NCBI GenBank assembly: GCA_021234155.1
Contig: JAJEKV010000063.1
Span: forward strand, 838,947 to 902,946
DNA from: Isoetes taiwanensis
Lineage: Eukaryota; Streptophyta; Lycopodiopsida; Isoetales; Isoetaceae
Reading direction: 5' to 3'
Length of the DNA stretch: 64,000 nucleotides
In this document: positions 12,925 to 24,778 of the stretch, piece by piece
Position numbering within the stretch: the stretch's first letter is position 1
How the letters are laid out: the number at the start of each line of letters is the position of its first letter
Notes under the pieces: model-generated
Seen by the model: the letters and a program-made list of their open reading frames with translations, nothing else
What the model was told of the DNA's origin: nothing
Database searches by the model: none
Program-made: the position numbers and the translations under genes

Positions 12925-13395
12925 AGACATTTTGTTATAAGCGGTAGCATCTTTGATCATAGCGATAGCATTTTGTTATCCGCGACATCTTTGATCATAA
13001 GCTTGATAGCATTTTGTTATCACATATTGTAGATCTGTTAGATTTAGAAATATAGAATCAGGTTTGTGATCTATAACTCACATATTGTAGATCTGTTAGA
13101 TTTAGAAATGTAGAATCAGAGTTGTACATTTCGTATTAATAATCAAAGCACTGTTAATAATCAGAGCACTACAAAGACACATAACAGCATGTGAAGCAAG
13201 GAATAAAACTTTTACATTTTTTTATAGGTCAAATTGATATTGCATCACCATATTACTGATCATCATATTACAGATCATCATATTACTGATCACCATATTA
13301 CTGATCATCATATTACATTACTGATCACCATATTGCAGATCATCATATTACAGATATTGCTGATCTACATATTGCTGATCATCAAAAAGGTCTAC
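12925..13395. repeat. Cluster of short tandem repeats
   Basis: There are three parts. Units around GATAGCATTTTGTTAT and CATCTTTGATCATA repeat at 12925-13020. A 60-bp unit starting ACATATTGTAGATCTGTTAG is present twice (about 13023-13130). A run of about nine CATATTACTGATCAT-like units fills about 13240-13395, with phase changes. There is no coding potential. Confidence 0.8.
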
Positions 13396-13544
13396 AGATA
13401 AAAATTGTATCAGAAGCATTTGTATAAGAATGCTTAAGAAGCTTTAAAACAATCTGATACTATAGCCTATACTACTGCCGAAATCCTACTACTATTTAGG
13501 CTAAAACACATCCTAAAAAGCTTCAACTAGGCATCTTCAACTTC

Positions 13545-14600
13545 AAACTCAAGTCATGGCCATTTGATTTTATTTTCAGCTCCAAAAGGCGTTCCTCAAT
13601 CATGTGAGCACGATCTAGCCACTGCTGGACATCCTGAGAAACTCCAGCACCTTCTCTCTGCAAACGATCCATCTCCAACTTGGAGAACCTGGCCACAATC
13701 CGCTTTCAATTTTCAGTTTAATGTAACAATTGTTAATGCACTTCGGCACAAATTAGTGCTCGGGGCTTGCTCTACTGGAGCTTGACCAGATAGTGCTTCA
13801 GGTGGTGCTTCCTCACCTACAACAACTTCTTTTCTGCAATAACGTGGTAGTTTGATACCATGGAAAATGCACTAGTCTATATATAATGAAACTTGAATAA
13901 ATGTAGCTTACCTTTTTTAGGAACTGTATCAACTGTTGCTTCCTTGCCCCCATCATCTTCGGGACCTCTCGTATTATGTTCCACACCTGCATATGTTTTA
14001 ATATGAGTGCAATAAATATAAAGCTAAATTTTAAGATCGTGCTTAAAATTCGTTGCTCCAAATCAGATTCCTCTCTTCATTTTCAGCAACTCCGTCTTCA
14101 TCAAGATGCGACTTCTTTAACCGTTTGCCGTGTTGCTCTTTTGCTGCATATTTGCAATTAAATAACCAGAATTATTGAATGTAAAATTAAATAGAATGCT
14201 TACTTTTCAAAAGGCTTGTCATGGATCGAATTTGTGGACGTCTCCGCACTTGTAATTTCTAAGGAGATTCAATTTCGTCATCATTATTATGACTGCTTGT
14301 ACCTTTCATAGTTGCAGTCTCAGTATCTTCATCCTCCACGTTTGGTATAAAATTAAGGCAGTCGAGTTCTGAATACAATTCTATTGGCAACTCTTCCTTG
14401 CAAATATTACATTGCAAATTTTGCATGCACTTTTGAAAGCACCATAGGTGGAATTTGTGTCCACATTGGAGCTGCACATGCACAGCAAATTTATAATTAA
14501 ATGCCATGCCACAAACCACACATCCACTTGTTCCATCAATGACTATCCAATTCCCAGGACAAAGTGGTGGTAAGAAATGATGATCGCAAATATTGTAAAT
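13545..14600 (-). pseudogene. Spliced RING-finger, putative nuclear protein, with in-frame stop
   Basis: Read on -, an exon at about 14590-14200 encodes CPGNWIVIDGTSGCVVCG and then a RING-H2-like finger (CVVCG..CGHKFHLWC..CNIC, Cys/His spacing intact). An acidic stretch follows, a TAG stop lies at 14259-14261, and the frame continues with a basic KLQVRRRPQIRS run. A GT donor at about 14206 and a TGCAG acceptor lead in phase to KEQHGKRLKKSHLDEDG, whose KRLKK could be a nuclear signal. A further acidic exon (EDDGGKEATVDTVPKK) follows near 13925-13980, and then EVVVGEEAPPEA. The last exon (about 13545-13695) is a coiled coil (FSKLEMDRLQREG..MIEERLLELKIK). RING fingers usually act as E3 ubiquitin ligases. 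Upstream, a coil-like run (KCDDLNTKLENL) is out of frame. Splice sites are inferred by eye. Confidence 0.55.
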
Positions 14601-14844
14601 TTTCCAGTTTGGTATTCAAGTCATCACACTTTTCCTGCTTGAAACAGATCAAATAATATATAGAGCTAATACACAGTTCTACTTTCAAAAGCGGAATGCT
14701 GAATTTGATCCTAGGGATCTTAAGCAACTTTACCACCCGGCCTCTTGCATAGTAGCAGGACTGAACCCCATGTATTGGCATGAATTTTTTTTTTAAAATG
14801 TTATTCTCTGGAATAGGAGAATAAATTGGCTGAAAAGGGGTACC

Positions 14845-17467
14845 TGAGAGAGCTCCAAAAGTCTGGATTCAATTGGATATTCTGAAAGAGGTTCCAAAAC
14901 AAGTGCAATATCAAGATTTTTTTGGGGACACTAAAAATCTATTCTTAAATTGGCAGGGTCTCCCTCCACCATGCAATATATGTGGCTTTAGATTACATGG
15001 AGGAGGAGTATGCCAAGGTAGGTGGATGAAGCAATCAACTGAACCAATTGTTCCAGCATAAATAAAAAATATAGAACCTGCAAAAGAAAACAAAAATGTT
15101 GCTCCTTGGACACCAGCAAATAACAACATGAAAAATAAAAATGGCAGTGCTTACAGGAAAGCTCGAAAACAGAAGGCTAGGGAATTGAATAAAAAGCTGG
15201 AGGAAGGGCAGAAGGAAAGGAACATCATGAAAAAAGAATGGAAGAGAAAACAAGAACATGAAAAAACTAATGGCCAAATTAAGGTGTTGGTGAATTCTGT
15301 TGGCCAGGGAGTGGATAACTCCAAGGAACCTGTAAGTCCACATAGCCAGGTGTTGGAATTATCCAACGTCCCTATAAGCCCAAAGGAACAAGAGACTAAT
15401 GAGCTTAAAGGAAAACAAATAATTCAGGAGATATCTATGGTTGAAACTCCAGCTCATCTCTTAAAGAAGAACTCACTGATAATTAATGAGCACAGTGATC
15501 CCCCAATTAATGAATATCCAGAGTCTTCAGATTCGGATTTGTCTATTGGATGCACGAGATTGATCAGAGGAGAGACTTCCAATAAATTATCCCCCTCAAC
15601 AACCAGTAAGCTAGTTTTCTCCACAAATGAGGAGGTAAGGGAACCAAAAAAGGAAATGCATGATATCTTATTGGAATTGATGAAGAAGGTAGAAAATCTT
15701 GCTGAACATTAGCAGGCTCAAGTAAGTAGCTGGCCAAGAGGAGTTTGTCCCTGAGACCCCTGCAGAACTCATCAATACTATACCAAAGGAGAAAATGAAA
15801 TTCAAGTTTTTCACCAGGTCTCATATGGAAGAAGAAATTTCAATAAGGGGTAATGAAGATCTAAGGATTGCTAAAGGGGTACAATTGCAGCAGAATCCTA
15901 TAAGCCCTAATGGCCTGGGAATTGACAAGTGCAATAGATCAATAAGTCCAAAAGGCCAGGATATGCTCACCTTAGAGGGGATTAAGGTGCTGGACAGAAA
16001 TACAGCAATTATTATTCTAGATATTCCTCTAGCCTTGAATAAGAATTTGCCTGGGACATGGGAACCTATAGTTTCTAGAATCAAATAGAAATTCACCAAG
16101 TACCCATCTACTTTATCTCTAGCAGGTAGGGTGGAGATTGCAAATGCAGTATTTAGTAGTACACATGTACACTTCTCTTCAGCCATTGTAGGGGACAAAG
16201 CCTCGTACAGTAAGATTGAGGCAGCAGTGAGGAAGTTTATATGGCAGGGAGCACACAAAGTAGCATGGTCAGACTTAATTAAGGATAAGAAAGAAGGGGG
16301 CCTTGGGTGGTGTAAGGATCTATTTATTCAAGCACAAGCCTTGGCAGCTAAAATGATTTGGAGAGCTTTATATAGTCCAAAGCCATCTCCAGCACTCAAC
16401 TTAATTAAATATTGGATTGGAAAATCTCAAATAGTTGCCAATCCCATTTTGAAGCATGAACTCCCAGACTCAGCTTTCTTCAAGATTAAACCAGGCTCAG
16501 GGACATCCAAAACCATGAGGATAGAACCCTGGAATGAAGTGAGTTTGTGCTATTAGCCACCTGAAATTGATGCTAGATGTAAGGAAATTCATTTCTTTTG
16601 GTATCTAGAAATGTCTTCTGAAGATATAGGATGCATAGCTACACCCTCAGAAATATATGCAATGGCATGAGGCAGGGCTTAGAAAGTTTGATGATCTAAG
16701 AGTCGACAATAGGTGGAAAACTTGGGAAGAAGTGGCAGAGATTAGTAAAGGGTCACACGTTGATAGGGATATATGGAGAAGGTGACCACATAGGATGATC
16801 TCAGTGCTAACTCAAACCAATGGACTTTGAATGGGAAGGAAATATATTCTGTTAAGGAAATATATAAAACTCTCATAGTACATAAGCCATCTCAAGCAAA
16901 TTCTCTTTGGCAATGTGATAAAGAAAGGTTGGCTAAAGCTAATGCCAAGAGTTGGAAAATTTATACTGCTAGCAAATTGAAAACCTTTAGATGGTTAGTG
17001 CTGCATTGAGAAAAGCTAAATATGACAGCTCGGTATCACCATTATGTCCACTTGATTGTGGTGAGAGGGAAACTTTAAATCATATTTTCACATGTCACTA
17101 GGTAGCTGAATTTTGGAGCTGGATTGCACAGATAAATTTAGGATCAATTACTGAAAGTAACATGTTAAGGTTCCTGGATGCTGGCAGTAAAATTCAGAAT
17201 ACCACTAGAATTATATGTTGTTGGGTATTGTGGAAGCATAGGAACAGGATTCAAATAGAATTAAAGAATCCTTCCCTCCATTGGATAAAGAAAAACTTTC
17301 TTGGTATATTAACAGATTTTGATGTGGCTCATAAATTGTCAAAGGGGCAAAAATATGACAGAACATGGGATAGGTTTGGAAACTTTCAAGGTGTTTTTTA
17401 CTTTTATGTTACAAATTTAAATGTGTGTGATGATGTTCTACAAAGGAGAGATGAGGAGACTCAATAG
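14845..17467 (+). pseudogene. Internally deleted LINE (ORF1 tail joined to ORF2 tail)
   Basis: 14845-15061 encodes the end of a plant LINE ORF1: a PKVWIQLDILKEVPK-like strand, then a zinc-knuckle-like CNICGFRLHGGGVC. One TAA (15059) interrupts it, and a lysine-rich continuation runs to 15712. From about 15990 the frame reads as the post-RT part of ORF2: PLALNKNLPGTWEP, then LAGRVEIANAVFSSTHV, then KFIWQGAHKVAWSDL..KKEGGLG. The terminal zf-RVT-like region follows (KTFRWLVLH at about 16980, WVLWKHRNR at about 17220). The whole endonuclease and RT core is missing, so an internal deletion of several kb removed it. Confidence 0.8.
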
Positions 17468-17876
17468 GACTGGAGGTGTTGATAGCATGATGGGTTGTGC
17501 TGAATATGAAGATGAGGAATTCTCCCAATTATCTAAACCTGAACAGGAGGATACTTTCAAACAATTGAGGCGTGAAATGGTACATGCCAAAGCAATCAAG
17601 AGGGTGCTCAAGAATAAAGAACTGTGGAGATTCAATAACCTGAAGCCTTATTTTGAAAATCTATTTCATAAATGGCAACAAAAGAGGCAAGCTCATGTGC
17701 TGATGCTGCTGGATTTCACAAATTACACTCCTGAGGATCTGGACATGCTGCTCAGGATGTTTATGAAGCGAGGGATTCCAAATTACACTCCTGAGGATCT
17801 AGACATGCTGCTCAGGATGTTTAGGAAGCGAGGGATTCCAAATATCACCTTACAAGATATCCTTGATGTCGCATGA
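17421..17876 (+). CDS. Small hypothetical protein with internal duplication
   Basis: An open frame of 151 codons has no recognised domain. It is charged and predicted helical. Near its C terminus a 63-nt unit is tandemly repeated, giving NYTPEDLDMLLRMF twice, once followed by MKRGIP and once by RKRGIP. The duplication is exactly in frame. The start overlaps the end of the LINE fragment (a TAG in the neighbouring frame at about 17466), so the reading frame may be a chance read-through of 3' flank. Coding status is uncertain. Confidence 0.35.
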   Translation: MCVMMFYKGEMRRLNRTGGVDSMMGCAEYEDEEFSQLSKPEQEDTFKQLRREMVHAKAIKRVLKNKELWRFNNLKPYFENLFHKWQQKRQAHVLMLLDFTNYTPEDLDMLLRMFMKRGIPNYTPEDLDMLLRMFRKRGIPNITLQDILDVA

Positions 17877-17931
17877 GGAGCAGAATCAGGAAAGACAGGA
17901 AACAGGATGTGGTTTCTGGCAAACTTTTTCT

Positions 17932-18120
17932 TTAATTCGGATATATCTCTGAGATATTTTTAAACTTGATTGAAATTTTGGGTCGCAGGTGTTATAGTAA
18001 TAATACAGATATATCTCTGAGATATTTTTAAACTTGCTGAAATTTTGGGTCGCAGGTGTTATAGTAATAATACGGATATATCTCTGAGATATTTTTAAAA
18101 CTTGACTTAAATTTTGGGTT
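17932..18120. repeat. Three tandem copies of a ~67-bp unit
   Basis: A unit starting GATATATCTCTGAGATATTT and running through TTTTGGGTCGCAGGTGTTAT is present three times with few substitutions. Each unit contains the palindrome ATATCTCTGAGATAT. It is AT-rich and non-coding. Confidence 0.85.
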
Positions 18121-21069
18121 ATGGGTGCCTAGTCCATGATTGGATGGTCGTCATCAAAAGGCCAAAACTCTGTTATAATAGACAGAGCTAATTATGTATC
18201 TTTGTTAAATGCAATATAAAAAAAACTGGCTTAAACTAGATAAACCTAGCACAAACATCAGCATTGGTCAATCCCTCCGCTGTCTTATCTGGCCATACAA
18301 GGACTTTTCAATCCAGGATGGTACCATAAATCCAAGGAAAACAGTTAACTACTAGTACTATTCATACTACAATCACCAAGACTTGAAGCTGAAATATCAT
18401 AAACATCCAAATGGACCAAGTTTCTCAAGCCCAATAAAAACAATAGGACAGTAAACCATTGATGTACAAGAATAAGTTACATGAGTGTAACTAGTACACC
18501 ATGCCGTGCCAAATAAGAACCCTGTTTTTACGCTCAAAAAAAGCGGCCGATATTTCATTCCCATTAGAACATTTGTTCAGCGTGAGAGTTAGACATGGAA
18601 AAACACTGATCTAAAGAACACGCAGTACAACTGCTAATAAGATATTTCCTTACATATATATCATGAATAGTACTTCAGTAGGAAACTTAGAAAATTTATA
18701 GCACTACTAGAGGTGCTTTTCAATCAGTTACAGCAAGATCAAGCGTTCACCAAATATTCATTTATGACGCTTGAACATTAATGAGGTACAACCAAAAGAA
18801 AGGGGGTAAACCTCATGTATGCGTAAGATAATTTTGGACAGCCAGCATTCTATGTCAAGGCTAGGCTTTCTAGCCATCATGGCAATCCTAGGAAAGAGTA
18901 TCAGATCACAAACATTTATAACAACCATAAAGGGTACCATTTTGATGTAATCATTTAAACAGCTTCAGATGTGCCAAGCTCCAGTCCCCATTTGCATGCC
19001 AACTCCTAAGAACTCCTAATACACTGGACAAAAGGAAAACATTAAGAGGAGAAGCCCGTACCTGCAGCCAATCAATACATCATTAGCCTGATAAGGGTAA
19101 AGATGCAAGGGCTAAAAGGTACCTTAGGCTTCTCGGTTATCAACCGATCACCTAATGTAGTCCTTTTGCCCAAAGATCAAAAATATCTTAGAATCTATTG
19201 ACATAAATCTTGACAAATAAGAGAGCATAATCCATATATTATAGGAGGGCATGGGAAAGGACCATCAGATATCTTATAAGGAACAATGCAGGCGGGAAAC
19301 CAAGCAAGCTAGCAAACATTGCGATCAGAGAATCAGCGAAAGCCCACATAATCGAAGGCAACAGGTGGTTCAGGGATGTAGCAATGTGGACGAGGAAATT
19401 GGGGATGAACTTGAGCGATCTCATCAAAAACGTTCAGCTCAAAGCTGATTGATAACGACGCGCCCGTGCACGGCCATGAAGCCGATCCAAAGCTGGGTGC
19501 CGGTATTAATAGAGAAAAGTCAAGCCTTCAGAAAAGGCTACATTGTAAATCAGCATGATGTGCTAGTAGCACCCGTAAGGGAGCTCGCCAATGCTACATA
19601 AGTCCACGGGCCTCAGGGTACAAGGGACAATAATGTATCTATCTATCTATCTATCTATCTAATATAGACAAATCCCGAGAGAATGTATTACAGTTCAGAG
19701 GCAGATTCTGCCATAAGCTAAATATAAGCAATTAACAGGAAAAGAGGAATCAAGTTATAGGAATCAATCTTATAGATTCATCCTATGTTCAATGAATTAG
19801 CTATAGCTTTACAATACCGATTGTCAAAATCATCCTGCAGTAATTAGCACAGACGCATCAAAGTGCTGCTAGCGATTTTTTTTAACAAGTGCATGCTTAA
19901 GCAAATCCAGTACAAGCGTACCCATAATGTCATACCTGAATATAAGAAAATGCATTGCATTACCTGGTTATTTGTGGAGTTAGATCCATAGTCTTCTTCT
20001 TGCCTTTGAGTGATATGAACAGGAGCAGCTTGAGAAACTTCCCCTTAGCATTGTCTAGATTTCCAGCATGGTGTATGCCATCCATAAGCAAATATAAGTA
20101 GGACCGACCACCAGCGGTGGGACAATCACGACCATCCTAGCTCCACAATTTCCTGAGGTAAGCTCCATCATTTGAGGCGAAGAATCCACATGCAAATGGA
20201 TACACATTTGCCTTATTTTTTTACAAACAGAGGAATCCAGAAAGCAGATATATGGATCTATATCATGAATAGATAAAGCCCGAACATAGTCTTCTTCTTG
20301 CCTTTGCCCTCTGACATGACATTGTCTAGGTCAAGCATAAAATATAACCTCATCAGTATGAAGATTAACCCTGAAGCCACTGCTTATAGCATGTTGTTCC
20401 AGCCAAAAACGAGGCCGGATTTGCAGAATACGAAAAAGCCCCTTATGAAAAATATTCAAGGCAAAATCCGAAATCAAATATGCTCTGTAAGATATATTCT
20501 TGGGAAGAGATCACATAAAGCCAGCGGAATATCCCCTTAGCCTTCCCATCAAAATTTCGAAGGCCACTTAGGTATAACCATAATGCACAGTAAATGAATC
20601 CCTGTGAAAATAGCCATACATATCGATGTGGAAATATTCATTTAAAAAAAACCCATGGTTTCTCTATGCATACACATATATATTATGCCCATATCATGAC
20701 AATGGATTTGCCACATAAGCAAATTGATGCCCAACAGAACTCATATGTGCTCAATTGCACAAAAATTTCCAAGTCTAATTGCCCAGGAGGAATAGTCAAC
20801 GCAAAGGTTTACACCCTCATGGGTGCTATTCATTTATACTCTGCAAAGGTTTACTCCCTCATGGGTGCTATTCATTTATACTCTTGTAATATCCGTAAGG
20901 TGCACAGTTAAATTAATCTAATCGTGCAAGCTTTATATAAAAAAAAAAAAAAAAAAAAAGAGAGAGATTAGTGTACTTAACCTTGTTATTTCAGCCTCTA
21001 AATTTGTTCGAATCTGCCTCTTGTTTTTTCTTCAGTATGATTAAGAGGAAGAGACCTAATGCATACTCT
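18121..21069. other. Non-coding stretch with simple repeats
   Basis: No gene is recognised. A (TATC)n microsatellite lies at about 19636-19660. The phrase CATAGTCTTCTTCTTGCCTT occurs at about 19989 and again at about 20286, a sign of local duplication. A 37-bp unit containing CCCTCATGGGTGCTATTC is tandemly doubled at about 20805-20884. A 20-bp A-run lies at about 20940. Confidence 0.6.
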
Positions 21070-22050
21070 TCACAGTTTTTTGCTTCAAGGCTACATCTTT
21101 GTCTGGACAAAGCTCTCGCAACTCTTCTAAAACTTTCTTGATTTTCTTGATGTCTAATGAAATTGATGCAGCTACAAGATCATACCCTTGCAAAATTCCA
21201 TTGATGGAGACCGTTTCAGTTTCCTTCTCCTTAAATTCTTGCTCTAATGCAACAAGTGCAACACTAAATCTTTCGACTCTGCCTCTAGGATTGAAATAGC
21301 AAGAGCAATGTTCTTTAAATTCACCTCTTCCACATCAGATTTTTTCTGGATATTTCTTTGGGACAACTACATTCTATTTCATGTAAATCTTGCTCAATTA
21401 ATTATGACTTTTGCAGGATGGGCAAGTGCCTTAGGAATGTGCTGCCATGCAAAAGCTCTAGCAAACATTGTCCTAGCTTCCTTATTTCTTAACCCTTTTT
21501 GATAAATCTCATGCATCAGGTCATGCAAATCATCTGCAAACTCTGGCCTTACCTAGTGGAGCTTTATCTTATTGTCTTTCACCTCCCAATTCCAGACACT
21601 AAGGAAATCATGTGTCGGGCAGTCAGCCCAAGTTAGGGTTTCTGGATCTCTGCATTCAATTGGAAGTTTCTTGTAAACATGGAATTCCTCTACGGTGCTT
21701 GCAAACCTCATCTTTACCTAGCAAATGAAGCACACATTAAAAAAAGGATGAGACGAATCAAATCGAAGGGAAAAAATGAGAGCAACACATACCTTCTCCT
21801 TCTCCGACATCCAAAGATTTGTTTCAGAAATGCAACTAGGGTTTGAATTCATGGGGATCATGGCCATTGGGTGAATCATTTCAAAGTACCTTCGATTATG
21901 ACCATCTACGAAATTATCTAGGGTAGCAGCAGAGGTAGCTGCGCCTCTGCTACAACAAAAACATGAAGGGAATGACGAGGGAAAATCTTTTGAAAGTGTA
22001 TAGCTATTTAGCGTGTTCTGCTGAAAAATTCTACAAAATTGAACTTCCAA
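21070..22050 (-). pseudogene. Broken spliced gene of unknown family
   Basis: On - an exon (to about 21794) ends ETNLWMSEKEK before a GT donor. After an intron of about 75 nt ending in GCTAG, the frame resumes in phase as VKMRFASTVEEFHVYKKLP and runs to WNWEVKDNKIKLH. A TAG at about 21555 is followed in the same frame by RPEFADDLHDLMHEIYQKG and ARAFAWQHIPKALAHPAK. A further helical, Lys/Glu-rich piece (DIKKIKKVLEELRELCPDK) lies at about 21090-21300 after frame changes. I do not recognise the family. The clean exon-exon frame shows that it once coded. Confidence 0.5.
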
Positions 22051-22182
22051 TTCCAGCAGAATAAAGTAGTAAAAGCGAGTCTACTCATCTGAAATATACT
22101 ACCTTCCAGGTTGTTGCCTGCAAGGGAACATCAAACATATCTTTATTTTTTTAGTACTTACCTCCTCCCCTTTTTTTTTTTT

Positions 22183-23694
22183 ATAATTATGAACATGACA
22201 TAGAATTGTCAAAAAGGCATATATTTTACTAGAGGGTCATGCCTGTGTTACCTTAGAAACATCACGGTTATCATATGTAGTTCTCCATTTTATCTTGAAT
22301 ACCTTGAATATCCGTGCAGTACATGCATGGGTGCCATATTGTGGCTTTTTCCTTACACTGATTTGTATCAAAGCTTTTGTGCCCTAAATATTACTTTATT
22401 TTTTATGACCTAACACTGTTGTGACCTATACAGCCGCATTCTATCTGATGTGCCTCCATTCTTGCCATCGCCTCCGCTACAAAAGCATTTGTCCTGCATT
22501 TGGAGTACTCAAATACTCAATAGATGAGAACATGGCTGGTTGCAAAAGGCTTTACTGCTTCGGTTGTCATACGATGCCGATTTCTAAATAGGAAAACCCC
22601 AATGACCAAATGCTCTACAAAATTGTTGACGGAGTGTGCAAACGTCCAGCATAACAAGAAGACAAATACTGGATATGGAACAGTCAAGGGATAATCCCTT
22701 CAAGACAATCAGTTCGAAATGACAACTATGAATATCGGTACTTTTTTGTAACATTTAAATGAGCTTGGCGGTCTCGCACAATATCCGGTTGATCTAGACA
22801 CTTTACAATAATGGTGATAGCATTTTGCTTTACGATTTGGTTGTCTTCTCTTGAATGCTAAATGGCTCTCATCCGGATCATGACCGATAACTACGAATCG
22901 ATCTTTTGCAAGATCTTAAACGTATTCAAATCAATTCTTGTGTTGCATTTTCATTTCTTGCTTTTACTAACCAAGGACAAAGGGTTACAAAGGGTGATCG
23001 GCCATAAGCCGAGGGGACCCAATGTACCTTTTGGCCCTTGCTATGTTACCATTTTCATGCTAACATAGTATTGTTTGGCTGCAGGTACGGATCCCCTCCT
23101 CCCTTTGTGATTCCTTTGTTCTGTTTATGTTGGTATTTGGTTGCAAGTGGATATGGAGCACTCAAGAAACTGTTGCAAAAAGTCTCATCATGACAGGAAG
23201 CTATTTTTCCCTCTGCCCGATAGGAAGTTATTCTTCCTTTTGTATGGTAAATGCTGTTATCATTTATGACATTTATGCCCATGTACTCGCTCTGCTGTAG
23301 CTTAAGTGAATTGAATCAATGAGTAGTCTGAATGAGCAGAGGCATATAGCTGGAGCAGTACAAATAGTAAATTTGACCATTGGGTTAATATTACAATAGC
23401 TTCTAAAGGTTATAGATACAAGGGATACTTGAAATTGTTATGGAAGACATAGATGTCTTATTTCTTGGTAATCCGACAGTTAAACAATGTGTATTGGCTA
23501 CAGTTTGAAGTATTGATTTTTCTCGTATTTGCAAGATTACAAAGTTTGATTCTCAAATATTATATAGGATAACAGGCTAAAGGAACACAAGTACTAAATT
23601 TGAATCCGTTCAAATTTTTGGATTGATAATACAGTGGAAGGATTGATTGAAGCTGATGCTGACCTAGGATACTAGGTTGGGCCGGGGTTTTTTT
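22183..23694. repeat. Segment duplication, copy A
   Basis: This 1.5-kb stretch is almost identical to 24779-26453. Both begin after a T-run (TATAATTATGAACATGACAT) and end in ACTAGGTTGGGCCGGG followed by T's. Relative to copy B it lacks about 146 bp after GAGGCATATAGCT. No coding frame of note is conserved; short frames of 68-75 codons exist but look incidental. Confidence 0.9.
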
Positions 23695-23769
23695 AGACAC
23701 TTCAATTCTCTGGTTTAACTGGAGTTGCTTGTGTCCTTCAGTCTAAACTCCTATCAAACATGTATTCAA

Positions 23770-24640
23770 TCTCTGTACTGATTTATCTTATACCAGCATT
23801 ATGACTATTGAACTTTTACAGGAGTTTTCTTTGTTCCCAATTTGAAACAAATATACAACTTGATTGGACAAATAGCTGGAAAACCAAGTGACAATATGTT
23901 GACTCTGCAGTGAGTTTTTGCCATGGGGCTTAGTTATGGAAGCTGTCATATTATAGCCCATAGAGGCTAGTATCAAGGTATGTTCATATTTCATCTTCAT
24001 TAAAATAACCTAAGATGTTGCATTTATGCAAAATACAGTCATATTACATATGCCTTCTTAAGTGGTTAAAAAAGGTTTTTAACGGATGCCTTTGGACTAC
24101 TCTGCCACTAGGCATTGCCACTTGGCCATGTAAATGCGATACAATGGTATGCAATGAATTTATGCATGCCTCTAAAAGTTACACACACTCCTATCAAACA
24201 TACATTCAATCTCTGTACTAATCCATCTTTTACCAGCATTATGACTGTTGAACTTTTACAGGAATTTTCTTTGTTCCCACTGTGAAACAAAGATACAATT
24301 TGATTGGACAAACAGCTGGAAAACCAAGAGACAAGGTTTTGACTCTGCAGTGACTATATGCCATGGGGCTAAGTCATGGCATCTGTCATAGTATAGCCCA
24401 TAGAGGCAAATATCAAGGTATGTTCATATTTCATCTTCATTAAAATAGCCTAAGCTGTTGCACTTTAGCAAAATACAGTCATATAACTTATGCCTTCTTA
24501 CTTTATAAAAAAGATGGTTACCAGATGCCTTTGGGCTACCTTGCCACTAGGCTTTGCCACTCGGCCATATAAATGTGATACAATGGTATGCAATGAATTT
24601 ATGCACACCTCTATGTTTTACATATACTACTCCGTTGTTA
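23770..24640. repeat. Two diverged tandem units (~440 bp period)
   Basis: ACCAGCATTATGACT..GAACTTTTACAGGA recurs at about 23790 and 24230. The match extends through CCATGGGGCT, TATAGCCCATAGAGG, GGTATGTTCATATTTCATC and AAAATACAGTCATAT to a GCCACTAGGC..TTGCCACT block. The units differ by many substitutions, so this duplication is older than the A/B segment duplication flanking it. Confidence 0.8.
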
Positions 24641-24778
24641 AGATTAATTTTAGGGCTTTAGTAAAAAATTAGGGTAGGGTCAGACCTCCGCTGTAATGGT
24701 GGGGTCTGTCCTTCCCATTATTGCAGTATTTCCACTTGGAGGTCTAAACTATCCTACTGTTGGAGGTAGGATTTTTTT

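Noticed and set aside
13240-13395. CRISPR-like array of CATATTACTGATCAT units
   Set aside because: Units are contiguous, imperfect and without unique spacers: an ordinary eukaryotic tandem repeat.
19239-19427. Hydrophobic 62-codon - strand frame that looks like a membrane segment
   Set aside because: Isolated, short, without homologous context or exon structure; T-rich antisense often gives such frames.
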